A stretch of DNA of 64,000 bases from Methylopila capsulata (lineage in GTDB: Bacteria; Pseudomonadota; Alphaproteobacteria; Rhizobiales; Methylopilaceae): NCBI RefSeq assembly GCF_016907975.1, contig NZ_JAFBCY010000003.1, forward strand, positions 124,001 to 188,000. The letters are read 5' to 3'. Below the pieces are notes generated by a model that saw nothing but the letters and a program-made list of their open reading frames with translations, had not been told where the DNA came from and searched no databases. This document shows, in pieces, positions 1-8,961 of the stretch (its first letter is position 1; each line of letters starts with the position of its first letter). A program made the position numbers and the translations under genes.

Positions 1-44
1 CCGGCCGCCCGACCGCCCGCTCGCGAAAGGATACGTCGCCCCCG

Positions 45-1274
45 ATGCAGAGGTTCGAGACCGCCCAGGACGCCGCCCTCGCCCTCCGGCCCGACCAGCC
101 CGTCTACGCGTTCCGGCCGAGCGTCCTGGCGACCGACGCCAAATCGTTTCTCAGCGCCTTCCGTGGACAGACGGCCTACGCCGTGAAGACCAACGGCGAG
201 CCGTTCGTCCTCGACGAACTGGTGAAGGCGGGCGTGACGGCCTTCGACGTCGCGAGCCCGGCCGAGTTCGCCGCCGCGCGCGCCGCCTCAGCCGATGCCG
301 GGATGTTCTACATGCACCCGGTGAAGGCGCAGTCGGACATCCGGCTCGCGCTCGAGACCTACGGCATCCGCCATGTCGCCCTGGACCACGAGGACGAGAT
401 CGCGAAGATCCTCCGGATCGTCCGCGCACAGGACATCGCGCCGAGCGACATCACGCTGTTCGTCAGGCTCGCGACCAAGGGGCACGCCGCCTACGAGCTG
501 TCGAAGAAGTTCGGCGCGACCGCCGCCCACGCCGTCGAACTGCTGCAGCGCCTCGACCGGGTTGGCTTTCGCGCGGGCCTCACCTTCCACGTCGGCAGCC
601 AGGTCGAGGATCTCGACACCTACGAGCGGGCGATCGGCACCGCCGCCTGGGTGAAGGGGCGCGCCGGAGTCGACATCACGGCGCTCGACATCGGCGGCGG
701 CTTTCCCGCGCCCTACGGCCGCGACCTCAAGAAGGACGCGCGGCCGACGCCGGAAATCGGGAGCCTGGTCGCCAAGATCGAACAGGAGATCGACGCCTGG
801 GGCCTCGGCGACCTGCCCCTGATCGCGGAGCCGGGCCGGGTCGTGGTGGCCCGCTCGCTGTCGGTGGTGGTCCGCGTGCTGTTGAAAAAGGGCCAGCGGC
901 TCTACATCAACGACGGCGTCTGGAGCTCGCTCTCCGACAGCTGGACCGGCAAGATCACCCTGCCCGCCCGGCTGATCCCGGATCCCGCGCGCCGCCGCGC
1001 GCCGCGGTCCTCCGCGCCGAAGCTCGCGCCTTACCGGGTGATGGGCGCGACCTGCGACTCTGTCGACATCCTCTCTCGGCCATTCTGGCTGCCGGACACG
1101 GTGGACACCGGCGACTGGATCGAGATCGGCCACATCGGCGCCTACAGCCTCGCGCTGCGCACCCGGTTCAATGGCTTCTATCCCGACACCTTCGTGGAGG
1201 TGGCGACGCCCTATGAGGACGAGGAAGGCCTCGAAGGAGTCGCGACGGTCGAGAGCCGCGGCGCGGTGCGCTGA
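45..1274 (+). CDS. Type III PLP-dependent decarboxylase (ornithine/diaminopimelate decarboxylase family)
   Basis: This 409-residue protein has the alanine-racemase-like fold-III layout of ornithine, diaminopimelate and carboxynorspermidine decarboxylases. YAVKTN carries the likely PLP lysine at K48, HVGSQ lies at 182-186, the glycine loop DIGGGFPAPY at 215-224, and EPGR at 262-265 would bind the phosphate. GATCDSVD around C337-D338 matches the catalytic Cys-Asp region of the ornithine branch (family knowledge). It probably decarboxylates a basic amino acid in polyamine synthesis, but the exact substrate is not fixed by sequence. The ATG at 45 follows an AAAGGA ribosome site. It is transcribed alone and faces a DUF1176 gene. 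Confidence 0.85.
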   Translation: MQRFETAQDAALALRPDQPVYAFRPSVLATDAKSFLSAFRGQTAYAVKTNGEPFVLDELVKAGVTAFDVASPAEFAAARAASADAGMFYMHPVKAQSDIRLALETYGIRHVALDHEDEIAKILRIVRAQDIAPSDITLFVRLATKGHAAYELSKKFGATAAHAVELLQRLDRVGFRAGLTFHVGSQVEDLDTYERAIGTAAWVKGRAGVDITALDIGGGFPAPYGRDLKKDARPTPEIGSLVAKIEQEIDAWGLGDLPLIAEPGRVVVARSLSVVVRVLLKKGQRLYINDGVWSSLSDSWTGKITLPARLIPDPARRRAPRSSAPKLAPYRVMGATCDSVDILSRPFWLPDTVDTGDWIEIGHIGAYSLALRTRFNGFYPDTFVEVATPYEDEEGLEGVATVESRGAVR

Positions 1275-1285
1275 GCCGCCAAGCG

Positions 1286-2344
1286 TCAGCGCTCACCGCG
1301 GAACACGATCGGGAACTTGCCGGGCTCGCCGACGCCGTCGCACTCCTCCTTGGCCCGGTACTCGACCATGCGGAAGGCAGCGCCGCCCCACTCCCATGCC
1401 CCGACCTGCCCGCAATCGCCCTGGGCGCGGCCGCGGTCGAAGGCGGTGAGCTGCTTCTTCGCAGGGTCGTAGGCGACGTTCGAGAGCACGTCGACGCCGG
1501 TCCAGCCGACCGACTCCAGGAAAGCCGCGAACAGCAGCGGTTCGAACCGCCCCGCCGCCCGCGACGGATCTTCGAGAAAAAGAGTGAAATCGACGTTGGT
1601 CGCGCCCGAGGCGCAGACCATCGCCCAGAGGGTCAGCCCCCCGCCGAGATCCGCCGCGAAGGATTCCTCCGCCAGGAACGAGGCGTCGGTTTCGTTGCGG
1701 TCCCAGACCGGGCAGTCGCGATCGACCATGATCTGACGCAGGGCCGGGGGCGCATTCTCCCGGCTCACGTCGCGCACCTGCCCCGAACGCGCCGCCGGCG
1801 TGTCGCCGCCGACGAGAGCGACCAGCGCGTCCGGACGGTCGACGCGGCCCTGCGCGCGATCGACCTCGGCGAAGGCCGGCGCCAGACCCGGCAGAGCGAA
1901 TTCGGCCGAAACGGCCCGGCGATCCTCCGCGATGATCTCGACCGCGAGCGTCTTGCCCCGCCGGAAGAAGGGCAGGAGCTTCCGGGTGGCCGCGTCGGAG
2001 AAGCGAATCTCGACGCCGCCGGCCGGCCCTGGGGCGCTTGCGAGATCGGCGCCTGAGGCGAAGCGGATCGGCGGGCCCCCGTCCACCGCGAGCGCCAGGC
2101 GGGGGCGGTTCAGGGCTTCGGCGACGTCGACCGACAGCGCCAGCCTGGGCTGGGCCTCCTTGAGGCCCGCGCGCTGGGCGACGAGCCTGGCCGAGTTCCC
2201 GGTCGTCTTGAGCGCCGTGGTCTCCACCCGGCAGTCAACCGCGGCCCCGCCAGCGCCGCAGACGACCGTCCAGCCCTCGAATTGCAGGGCGTTCGCCGCG
2301 CCGCCGGCGACGATCAGGACGAGGCTTGCGAGCAGACGGCGCAT
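1286..2344 (-). CDS. DUF1176 family secreted protein
   Basis: This 352-residue protein has an N-terminal signal peptide (MRRLLASLVLIVAGGAANA, cleavage expected after ANA). The body resembles DUF1176 proteins, with paired cysteines (CGAGGAAVDC, DCGQ, ECDG) and the C-terminal block WEWGGAAF followed by a cysteine-glycine turn and FPIVFRGER. It is likely periplasmic and the function of the family is unknown. It is convergent with the PLP decarboxylase, 11 nt away, and divergent from the BA14K-type gene, so it is probably transcribed alone. Confidence 0.75.
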   Translation of the reverse strand: MRRLLASLVLIVAGGAANALQFEGWTVVCGAGGAAVDCRVETTALKTTGNSARLVAQRAGLKEAQPRLALSVDVAEALNRPRLALAVDGGPPIRFASGADLASAPGPAGGVEIRFSDAATRKLLPFFRRGKTLAVEIIAEDRRAVSAEFALPGLAPAFAEVDRAQGRVDRPDALVALVGGDTPAARSGQVRDVSRENAPPALRQIMVDRDCPVWDRNETDASFLAEESFAADLGGGLTLWAMVCASGATNVDFTLFLEDPSRAAGRFEPLLFAAFLESVGWTGVDVLSNVAYDPAKKQLTAFDRGRAQGDCGQVGAWEWGGAAFRMVEYRAKEECDGVGEPGKFPIVFRGER

Positions 2345-2569
2345 GGCGGGACGCGACCTCGGATGCAGCGGCGGAGGCGCGACCCTAATCCGGAATCACG
2401 CCGAGAGGTACCGGCCCGAAGGCTGACGTGTCGGAGGCGTCGTCACGCAGACGTGAGGCGCATCGCCGATGCGCGCGAAACCTTTCTCCGGACGGGGAAG
2501 TTATCTCCTGTGGGAGAGGCGCAGAAACTGGCGCGCACGCGCGCCCTCAAGAACCAGGAGCTTCACGAT

Positions 2570-3079
2570 ATGCGAAAGACGCTCGCCATAGCGATCGCCG
2601 CAACGATCGGCCTGACGGGAGTCGTCAGCGCCGAAGCCGCCCCGCTCCGCGCTCCGGAGCCGCGCGTGACGTTGGATCAGGTGCGCGCCCAAGCGCTCGC
2701 CGACATGCAGACCGGAAACATTCAGAAGGTGGATCGGCGCCGGTGGCGCGGCGGCGGACGCCACTGGGGTGGACGTCGCCACTACGGCGGTCGCCGGCAT
2801 TACTCCAGCCGTCGCTATTATGGCGGCCGGCGCTATTACGGCGGACGGCGGTATTACGGTCGGCGCTACCACGGCCGGAGGTACTACCGTGACCGGGATT
2901 ACGGCGGGTACGCCGCGGCCGGCATCGCCGGCCTTGCAGCCGGCGCGCTGATCGCCGGAGCGGCGAACGGCCGCAGCTATTCGCGCAGCGACAGCTACTG
3001 TGCGCAACGGTTCCGCTCGTACAATCCGCGAACCGGCACCTATACGGGCTATGACGGGCGTCAGCACGCCTGTCCGTAA
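2570..3079 (+). CDS. BA14K-like secreted protein with Arg/Gly/Tyr-rich repeats
   Basis: The ATG at 2570 follows AGGAG at 2556-2560 and gives 169 residues. A longer open frame upstream has no such signal and is rejected. Residues 1-23 form a Sec signal peptide ending in AEAA. The centre is a low-complexity stretch of GGRRYYGGRR-type repeats. Then comes a hydrophobic Ala/Gly segment (GIAGLAAGALIAGAA), and the C-terminus YCAQRFRSYNPRTGTYTGYD is typical of the BA14K family first described in Brucella as an immunoreactive, lectin-like protein. Here it is probably an envelope protein of unknown role. A strong terminator follows it. Confidence 0.8.
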   Translation: MRKTLAIAIAATIGLTGVVSAEAAPLRAPEPRVTLDQVRAQALADMQTGNIQKVDRRRWRGGGRHWGGRRHYGGRRHYSSRRYYGGRRYYGGRRYYGRRYHGRRYYRDRDYGGYAAAGIAGLAAGALIAGAANGRSYSRSDSYCAQRFRSYNPRTGTYTGYDGRQHACP

Positions 3080-3126
3080 GACGCCATGCGAACGGCGACG
3101 CCGACCAGCGTCGCACGTTCCTCCGA

Positions 3127-3160
3127 AGCCCCGGCGCGCGCCCCGCGCCGGGGCTTTTTC
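3127..3160 (+). terminator. Rho-independent terminator after the BA14K-like gene
   Basis: A perfect 12-bp stem (AGCCCCGGCGCG paired with CGCGCCGGGGCT) with a 5-nt loop is followed directly by a T tract at 3155-3159. It lies 48 nt after the stop codon of the BA14K-like gene. Confidence 0.85.
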
Positions 3161-3236
3161 ATGTCCGCCGTCGAGGAACCGTCATTCCCGCTGGGCGTTT
3201 CCCTTTGTGAACGAAGACAGAACGAGGACACGCCCC

Positions 3237-3545
3237 ATGGCCGAAAGCCGCCCCCAAGCTCATGTCGACGCCCGCCGCGCGGCGGACCCCGATGCACCGA
3301 CGCCCGGCGCGCCGGCTCATGAGGTTCATCCCAATCCGAAGACCGCGCCCGATCCCGAGAGCAATGCGGAAAAGGACCCGAGCGACTGGGTGTCCGGCGA
3401 CGAGCCGATGACCGGCGCGCAGGCCTCCTACCTGAAGACCCTCTCGGAGGAGACCGGGGCCGAGGCTTACAAGCCGGATCTCACCAAGGCCGAAGCTTCG
3501 ATGGCGATCGACGAGCTCAAGGACGCCCGCAACCGGAAGCGCTGA
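3237..3545 (+). CDS. DUF3072 domain protein
   Basis: This 102-residue hydrophilic protein starts at the ATG at 3237. The first half is Pro/Asp/Ala-rich and looks disordered. The second half carries the DUF3072 signature DEPMTGAQASYLKTLSEE followed by LTKAEASMAIDELK. No signal peptide or membrane segment is visible. The role of the family is unknown; small DUF3072 proteins are common in alphaproteobacteria. It is convergent with csaA. Confidence 0.75.
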   Translation: MAESRPQAHVDARRAADPDAPTPGAPAHEVHPNPKTAPDPESNAEKDPSDWVSGDEPMTGAQASYLKTLSEETGAEAYKPDLTKAEASMAIDELKDARNRKR

Positions 3546-3554
3546 CGCGAGCGT

Positions 3555-3917
3555 TCAGAACAGACGGCCGCCGTTCGGGACGGCGGTCGTCGGCGACAGC
3601 AGCACGACCTCGCCGTCAGCGTCGGGCACTCCGAGCGTCAGGACCTCGGACATGAACTTGCCGATCTGCCGCGGCGGAAAGTTCACCACCGCAACGACCT
3701 GGCGGCCGATCAGCGAGTCCGGCGTATAGTGCTTAGTGATCTGCGCCGACGATCGCTTCACGCCGATGTCCGGACCGAAGTCGATCCTGAGCTTGATCGC
3801 GGGCTTTCGCGCCTCGGGATAGGGCTCGGCTTCGACGACGACGCCGACGCGGACGTCGACCTTCAGGAAGTCGTCGAAGGCGATAACGGGTGCCGCGGTT
3901 TCGGCCGTTCCGCTCAC
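3555..3917 (-). CDS. csaA: CsaA-type tRNA-binding protein / export chaperone
   Basis: This 120-residue OB-fold protein starts at a GTG at 3917, which overlaps the TetR stop as GTGA and suggests translational coupling. Motifs seen: FLKVDVRVGVVV near the N-terminus, RSSAQI in the middle and the C-terminal GVPDADGEVVLLSPTTAVPNG, all typical of CsaA and the tRNA-binding domain of PheT and MetG (family knowledge). It likely binds tRNA or nascent preproteins in the cytoplasm. An upstream extension of the open frame is Arg-rich and lies inside the TetR gene, so the longer form is rejected. Confidence 0.85.
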   Translation of the reverse strand: MSGTAETAAPVIAFDDFLKVDVRVGVVVEAEPYPEARKPAIKLRIDFGPDIGVKRSSAQITKHYTPDSLIGRQVVAVVNFPPRQIGKFMSEVLTLGVPDADGEVVLLSPTTAVPNGGRLF

Positions 3918-4633
3918 GCAGCGCTCGCCACGTCTTCGGCGACGTCGTCCTTGCGGCGCTTGCGACCGAAGGCGCGGTCGCACACGTCGCGGAACGGAGC
4001 CGTCAAGCGCAGCGCGCCGTCAGCCCTTTGCGCCCAACGCTCGGCCTTGCGGAGCTCCTCATCGAGCGCCTTCATGGTGCGGGCGAGGCCCTGATCGGAA
4101 TCGTTGAGGAAGGTCTCGAACACGCGCGCGTTGACGAGCACGAGCGCCTGCGCCCGGGCGGCTCCCAGCGGGCCGGACTCCTGCACGCCGGCCGCCGCGA
4201 GCATCCACTGCATCGACGAGACCGCAACCTTGTTCATCTCGGCCGCACCGAGCGGATCGCGCATCACGCCGCGGCGGGCGGCGCGCAATCCCTCACGGTA
4301 GGGAGCCAGCGCCTCGAAACGCCGCATCAGCACGTCGAAGAGACGCTCGCGCGCAGGCTCGTCCGCCATGTCCTTGACGTCGTGCTTGAGCACGTCGAGA
4401 TCAATCTTGCGGACGAAGCCAGCAAGCACCGCGCCCTTCGAAGGGAACAGGCCACGAAGATCCGCCAGGCCGATCCCGGCCTGCTCGGCCAGATCGTGGA
4501 GACCGATGTCGCCCCAGGGCTTCTCGGCGAGCAGCGAAAACAGCGCGTCGATCGCCTTGTCGCGTGGATCGGGTCCGGGCTCAGACTTCGACGGCTTCGC
4601 CGAAGCGTCGCTGGACGATGGATTGCGTGCCAT
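3914..4633 (-). CDS. TetR/AcrR-like transcriptional regulator
   Basis: This protein has 239 residues from the ATG at 4633. After a Ser/Lys-rich leader, residues about 27-75 form a TetR-type helix-turn-helix (RDKAIDALFSLLAEKPW, then LHDLAEQAGIGLADLRGLFPSKGAVL). The C-terminal ligand domain is helical and not assignable, and the tail is basic (GRKRRKDD). It overlaps csaA by 4 nt, so the two are probably cotranscribed. The HTH departs somewhat from consensus, so the target is unclear. The long in-frame extension above 4633 is antisense to proC and is not coding. Confidence 0.8.
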   Translation of the reverse strand: MARNPSSSDASAKPSKSEPGPDPRDKAIDALFSLLAEKPWGDIGLHDLAEQAGIGLADLRGLFPSKGAVLAGFVRKIDLDVLKHDVKDMADEPARERLFDVLMRRFEALAPYREGLRAARRGVMRDPLGAAEMNKVAVSSMQWMLAAAGVQESGPLGAARAQALVLVNARVFETFLNDSDQGLARTMKALDEELRKAERWAQRADGALRLTAPFRDVCDRAFGRKRRKDDVAEDVASAA

Positions 4634-4719
4634 GGCGCGTCTCCTCGCGTGTCTGTGGTGACCGCTCGTCACACGATTATGGGCGCGCCGCGCGTCCGTT
4701 CCAAGGCGGCCCGTGCGGC

Positions 4720-5559
4720 TCAGCCCGCAAGTTCGCGGGAGCGCGCCGTCGCGGCCGCCACCGCCCGCTCCAGCAAAGGATCGAGGCCGTCGGCCGCCAT
4801 CAGCACGCCCAGCGCCGCGGCCGTCGTGCCGTTCGGAGAGGTCACGTTCTTGCGCAGCGTTTCCGGCGTTTCGGGCGAACGGTGCAGCAGTTCGCCCGCT
4901 CCCTCGACGGTGGCCCGCGCGAGCTTGCCGGCGAGGTCCGGCGGCAACCCGGCCGCGACGCCTGCGCGGGCGAGCGATTCCGCCATAAGGAACACGTAAG
5001 CCGGGCCCGAACCGGACACGCCGGTGACGGCGTCGATCAGCGCCTCGTCGTCGACCCACACCACCTCGCCGCAGGCCTGCAGCAGGCGGTCCGCCAAAGC
5101 CCGCTGCGCCGCGCTGACGCCCTCGCCCGCGACGCAGGCCGTGATCCCGCGGCCGACGGAGGCCGGCGTGTTCGGCATGGTCCGCACCACGGCGGCGCCG
5201 TTGGGAAGCCCGCTGCGCAGCGTCTTGAGCGTCGTTCCGGCGAGGATGGACACGACGACCGTATCGGGGCTTACGAACCCTGCGACGCTTGGAAGCGCGT
5301 CGGCCGCCATCTGCGGCTTGACCGCGAAGAGGATCGCGGCCGGCGGCGGCAGGTTCCCCGGCTCAGGCGCGAGGATGACGCCCTGTGCGCTGAGGCGCTC
5401 CGCGACGTCAGGCGGCAGTCCGGGATCGACGACGGCGACCAGCGCCGGATCGAGCCCGCCCGCAAGCCACCCGTCCAGAAGGGCGCCGCCCATCTTGCCG
5501 GCCCCCACGAGAAGGATCGGGCCGCCCGGAGAGAGCGGCCCGATGGAATGCTCGGTCAT
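4720..5559 (-). CDS. proC: Pyrroline-5-carboxylate reductase
   Basis: ProC catalyses the last step of proline synthesis, NAD(P)H-dependent reduction of pyrroline-5-carboxylate. The 279-residue length is normal. The N-terminal Rossmann motif ILLVGAGKMGGALLDGW lies near residues 15-31. VRTMPNTPASVGRGITA and the C-terminal DAVTGVSGSGPAYVFLMAESL, which contributes to the active site, are both present. It follows the YbjN gene by 16 nt on the same strand, an arrangement frequent in Rhizobiales. Confidence 0.95.
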   Translation of the reverse strand: MTEHSIGPLSPGGPILLVGAGKMGGALLDGWLAGGLDPALVAVVDPGLPPDVAERLSAQGVILAPEPGNLPPPAAILFAVKPQMAADALPSVAGFVSPDTVVVSILAGTTLKTLRSGLPNGAAVVRTMPNTPASVGRGITACVAGEGVSAAQRALADRLLQACGEVVWVDDEALIDAVTGVSGSGPAYVFLMAESLARAGVAAGLPPDLAGKLARATVEGAGELLHRSPETPETLRKNVTSPNGTTAAALGVLMAADGLDPLLERAVAAATARSRELAG

Positions 5560-5575
5560 GAAAGGCTCAACGCCG

Positions 5576-6076
5576 TCACGCCTCCCCCGCCGTTTCGAAA
5601 GCCACCACCTGCATGGCCTCCTCGGCGCTCTTGCCTGCCCAGACCACGAACTGGAACGCTTGGTAGTGACGTTCGCAGGCTTCGAGGGCCCCTTGCAGCA
5701 GGGCTTCGCATTGGGGGGCGCTCGCCTCCGCCCCGCCGGTGAGCAGGAGAGAGTGCCGGTAGACCACCACGCCCTCCTTGCTCCACAGATCGAAGTGACC
5801 CAGCCACATCTGCTCGTTGACGAGCGTCAGGAGCTGGAGAATCTCCACCTTGCGGCGGTCGGGAACCTTGAGGTCGAAGGCGCAGGCGAGGTGAAGGGAC
5901 TCCAGATCGTCCATCCACGTGAGAGACACGTGGTAATCGGACCAGGATCCATCGACGGAAATCGTGATCTCGTCGTCGTCGGACCGGTCGAAAGACCAGT
6001 CGTTCAACGTCGCGATGCGTTCGATCATGTCGACAGGGTGGCCGTGACGCTCGGCGTCCACGTCGATGAGAGCCAT
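5576..6076 (-). CDS. YbjN domain-containing protein
   Basis: This 166-residue acidic protein starts at the ATG at 6076, preceded by GGGGAGGAG. A longer in-frame start is Arg-rich and lacks a ribosome site. Conserved features of the alphaproteobacterial YbjN group are a DDDEITISVDGSWSDY segment, LLTLVNEQMWLGHFD in the middle, and an alternating helix-strand pattern as in type III secretion chaperone-like folds (family knowledge). No catalytic motif is visible. It sits directly before proC, probably in one transcript, and its function is unknown. Confidence 0.8.
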   Translation of the reverse strand: MALIDVDAERHGHPVDMIERIATLNDWSFDRSDDDEITISVDGSWSDYHVSLTWMDDLESLHLACAFDLKVPDRRKVEILQLLTLVNEQMWLGHFDLWSKEGVVVYRHSLLLTGGAEASAPQCEALLQGALEACERHYQAFQFVVWAGKSAEEAMQVVAFETAGEA

Positions 6077-6275
6077 GAGCTCCTCCCCAGGTGAAGGCCC
6101 TGCTCGAGGGCGTGGGAACGACGTCGCGCGTGACCTGCGGACCAAGGGCGGTCCGCCGACCGAGGCTCCGGATCGCGTGGCGCAAAGCCAGCGATTCGAG
6201 CCCCCTCAAACAGTATATGGCGCCCGTTTCCGCGCTGCACACATGCTGTCGTACTTGTATGAGCGGATCGGCCCG

Positions 6276-6578
6276 TCAAATCGCGACTGTGTCTTCCGGA
6301 CCGCTGCCGCCTTGCGGCGTCGAGGTCGCGCCCGCGAGCTTCGCTTCGAGCGCGTCGAGCCGGGCGGAGAGCGTCTCGTTCTCCTCGCGCGCCTTTACCG
6401 CCATGGCGCGCACGATCTCGAACTCGTCGCGGCGGACGAGGTCGAGATCCGCGAGGATCTTGCTGGCCTGCGCCCGCACGATCGTCTCGACCTCGCGCTT
6501 CACCCCGGAGGCGGCGCCGGCGGCGTCGGTCATCAGGCGTCCGATCTCGTCGAACACGCGGCCGCGGGTCTCGGTCAT
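6276..6578 (-). CDS. ubiK: UbiK/BMFP family accessory factor
   Basis: This small helical protein (100 residues) starts at the ATG at 6578. It has the BMFP layout: an amphipathic N-terminal helix (FDEIGRLMTDAAGAASGVKR), then a coiled coil with VRRDEFEIVRAMAVKAREEN and LSARLDALEAKL, and a disordered tail. In enterobacteria UbiK assists the soluble ubiquinone biosynthesis complex and binds lipid. That role is inferred here from family membership. It lies downstream of a methyltransferase gene, separated by 73 nt. Confidence 0.8.
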   Translation of the reverse strand: MTETRGRVFDEIGRLMTDAAGAASGVKREVETIVRAQASKILADLDLVRRDEFEIVRAMAVKAREENETLSARLDALEAKLAGATSTPQGGSGPEDTVAI

Positions 6579-6651
6579 GGGGTCAGGCCTTTCGCAGGGA
6601 AAACGCTCGTCACACATGGCCCGCCGCCGCCCTCCCCGCAAGATCGGACGC

Positions 6652-7617
6652 TCATGCGGCAGCCGGCTTCCGCGCCACGAGGAAGGCGTCCACGTCCGGA
6701 GCGTCGCTCGGAACCGGCCTGAAGGGCACCGCGAGACGCGCCAGCGCGTAGGCGAGGACGAGGCTGACGTGCCAAGACCACCGGTGCCCGACATACCGGG
6801 CTTGGGGCGGCGGATCCGTCCGGCGCGCGAGCAGACGCCACAGCCAGAGAATGACGCCCTGATGGGGCGAGACCGGCAGCGTCTCCAGAGCGACGACCTC
6901 GAGGCCGAGCTCCGCCGCCAGCGCACGGAACGCGCCCGCGTTCCACCATGTCACGTGGTGCGGCGGCAGATTGAGTGGAAAGTTAGGAATGTCCGTCAGC
7001 GGCGACGGGTGCAGCGGCGCCGCGAGGATCAGCAGGCCGCCGGGTTTCAGCAGCTTCGCCATCAGCCTGGCGTGGCCGAGCGGATCAGTCACGTGCTCGA
7101 TGACGTGGAACGCCGTCGCGACGTCATAGGCGGCGGGATTCGCCTCCGCATGGCGCTCGAGCGTCTCGCGGATCACCGTCTCGTCGGCGCCTGGGCCGGC
7201 GTAGGGGTCGAGCCCGACGAACCGGGCGTGCGGCAGGTGGCGGCGAAACAGGCCCGGGCCGCAGCCGATGTCGATCACCGTGGCGCCTTCGGGCACGGAG
7301 CGGGCCGCGCGACGGAAATCGACGCGGCGGTCGACCTCTTCCGTCAGCCCCTTGTGGATGTCCCACTTGGCGTAGAACCGGGCGTAGAAGGCCGCGTCGC
7401 CGACGATCGGCGGATCGAAGAACATGAGGCCCGACGGGCTTTCGTACAGCGTCAGCCGCTTCACGCCTTTGAACAGGCGCGCCACGTCCACCCCCTGCCC
7501 GAACCGCCAGAGGTGCCGCACGAACTTGGTCGACACGCTTTGCACCGCGCGGGCCGGCTCGCCGGTGATCGGGCAGGTCGGGCCGACGGCTCCGGACGTC
7601 TCGGCGGATGTCATCAT
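6652..7617 (-). CDS. Class I SAM-dependent methyltransferase
   Basis: This 321-residue protein has an N-terminal segment with a CPITG turn. The methyltransferase core follows: TVIDIGCGPGLFRRHLP is motif I (SAM binding), FVGLDPY is motif II, and AFHVIEHVTDP followed by LKPGGLLILAAP give motifs III-IV. The C-terminus is more hydrophobic (SLVLAYALARLAVPF). The HVIEHV signature is common in methyltransferases of polysaccharide and secondary metabolism. The substrate is unknown. Confidence 0.8.
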   Translation of the reverse strand: MMTSAETSGAVGPTCPITGEPARAVQSVSTKFVRHLWRFGQGVDVARLFKGVKRLTLYESPSGLMFFDPPIVGDAAFYARFYAKWDIHKGLTEEVDRRVDFRRAARSVPEGATVIDIGCGPGLFRRHLPHARFVGLDPYAGPGADETVIRETLERHAEANPAAYDVATAFHVIEHVTDPLGHARLMAKLLKPGGLLILAAPLHPSPLTDIPNFPLNLPPHHVTWWNAGAFRALAAELGLEVVALETLPVSPHQGVILWLWRLLARRTDPPPQARYVGHRWSWHVSLVLAYALARLAVPFRPVPSDAPDVDAFLVARKPAAA

Positions 7618-7720
7618 GATGTTCGCCGCCGGAAGGCGCCTTTACGCAACTGCGAGATGCCCTGTATCGCCCGCGCGGCCGGCGGCGTCCATGGAAAGCG
7701 TGGGCGAGCCGGACGCCTGC

Positions 7721-8899
7721 TCAGGTCCGGCAGCTCGCCGCCGCCATCGGCGTCGGGCGGTCAAGCCGCAGGCTGAAGGCCGCGACGGCGAGCCCGGCGA
7801 AGGTGATCGCGGCCGCCACCAACGGCACCGACCAGAGCCCCGGCCCGTGGTCGATCGTCGCCCCGCCGGCCCAGGCGCCGATGGCGTTGCCGAGGTTGAA
7901 GGCTGCGATGTTGAGGCTGGAGGCGAGGTTGCGGCCATCCGCGCCGGCCTTCTCCATCACCCGCATCTGCAACGGAGCGACGGTGGCGAAGCTCGCCGCG
8001 CCGAGCAGGCCGAGGACCGCGACCATGGCGATCTTGTCGTAGGCGGCGACGGTGGTCAGCGCGAGCGTCAGCCCGAGCGCGGCCAGCGTGCCGATCAGCG
8101 CCAGCCCGACGTTGCGGTCCGCGAAGCGCCCGCCGGCGAGATTGCCGACCGCGAGCCCCGCGCCGAACACCAGCAGGATCGGCGAGACCGCGGCCTCTGA
8201 AAACCCGGTCAGCTCCGTCAACAGCGGCTGCACATAGGTGAAGGCGGCGAAGACGCCGGCGAAGCCCAGCACGGTCATTAGGAAGCCGAGCTGCAGCTGC
8301 GGGTTCTTCAGGCTTGCGAGCTCGCGCTTCAGCGGCGGGGCGGGCTCGGAGGCGACGTCGCGCGGCACCGCGAGCGCAATGATCACGAACGCGACGAGGC
8401 CGATTACGACGACCGCCCAGAACGTCGACCGCCAGCCGAACGCGAGGCCGAGCCAGGCGCCGGCGGGCACGCCGAGCAGGGTCGCCGCGGTGAGGCCGGT
8501 GAACATCACGGCGATCGCGGACGCCTTCCGCTCCTGCGGCACAAGGCCGGTGGCGACCACAGAGCCGACGCCGAAGAAAGTGCCGTGGGCGAGGGAGGTG
8601 ACTACCCGCGCCGCCATCAGCCAGCCGTAGTCGGGAGCGAGCGCGCAGGCGAGGTTGCCCACCACGAACACCCCCATCAGCGCGAGCAGCACGGTCTTCC
8701 GCGGCAGCTGGCGGCTCGCGATGGTGAGGACGGGGGCGCCGATGAACACCCCGAGCGCGTAGCCCGAGATCAGCAGTCCGGCGGCGGGGATGGAGACGCC
8801 GAGGTCTCCGGAGACCTGCATCAGCAGGCCCATGATGACGAACTCGGTGGTGCCGATGCCGAAGGCGCCGGCGGCGAGCGCATAGACCGCGAGGGGCAT
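7721..8899 (-). CDS. MFS transporter, DHA1 (AraJ/YdhP-like) exporter
   Basis: This 392-residue integral membrane protein has about 12 predicted helices. FGIGTTEFVIMGLLMQVSGD in helix 1 is the hallmark of the AraJ/YdhP group of drug or sugar efflux proteins. RVVTSLAHGTFFGVG and the motif-C-like GVPAGAWLGLAFGWR are also present. It faces a LysR-type gene on the opposite strand with 110 nt between the starts, and probably responds to it. The export substrate is unknown. Confidence 0.9.
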   Translation of the reverse strand: MPLAVYALAAGAFGIGTTEFVIMGLLMQVSGDLGVSIPAAGLLISGYALGVFIGAPVLTIASRQLPRKTVLLALMGVFVVGNLACALAPDYGWLMAARVVTSLAHGTFFGVGSVVATGLVPQERKASAIAVMFTGLTAATLLGVPAGAWLGLAFGWRSTFWAVVVIGLVAFVIIALAVPRDVASEPAPPLKRELASLKNPQLQLGFLMTVLGFAGVFAAFTYVQPLLTELTGFSEAAVSPILLVFGAGLAVGNLAGGRFADRNVGLALIGTLAALGLTLALTTVAAYDKIAMVAVLGLLGAASFATVAPLQMRVMEKAGADGRNLASSLNIAAFNLGNAIGAWAGGATIDHGPGLWSVPLVAAAITFAGLAVAAFSLRLDRPTPMAAASCRT

Positions 8900-8961
8900 G
8901 GAAGCCGCTCCTGAACGCGTGGAGTGGAAGGATTGGCGTCAAGGTAGCGGACCCGGCGTCT

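Noticed and set aside
2760-2900. Tandem GGCGGNCGNCG-like DNA repeat
   Set aside because: It is the coding sequence of the Arg/Tyr/Gly repeats of the BA14K-like protein, not a separate element.
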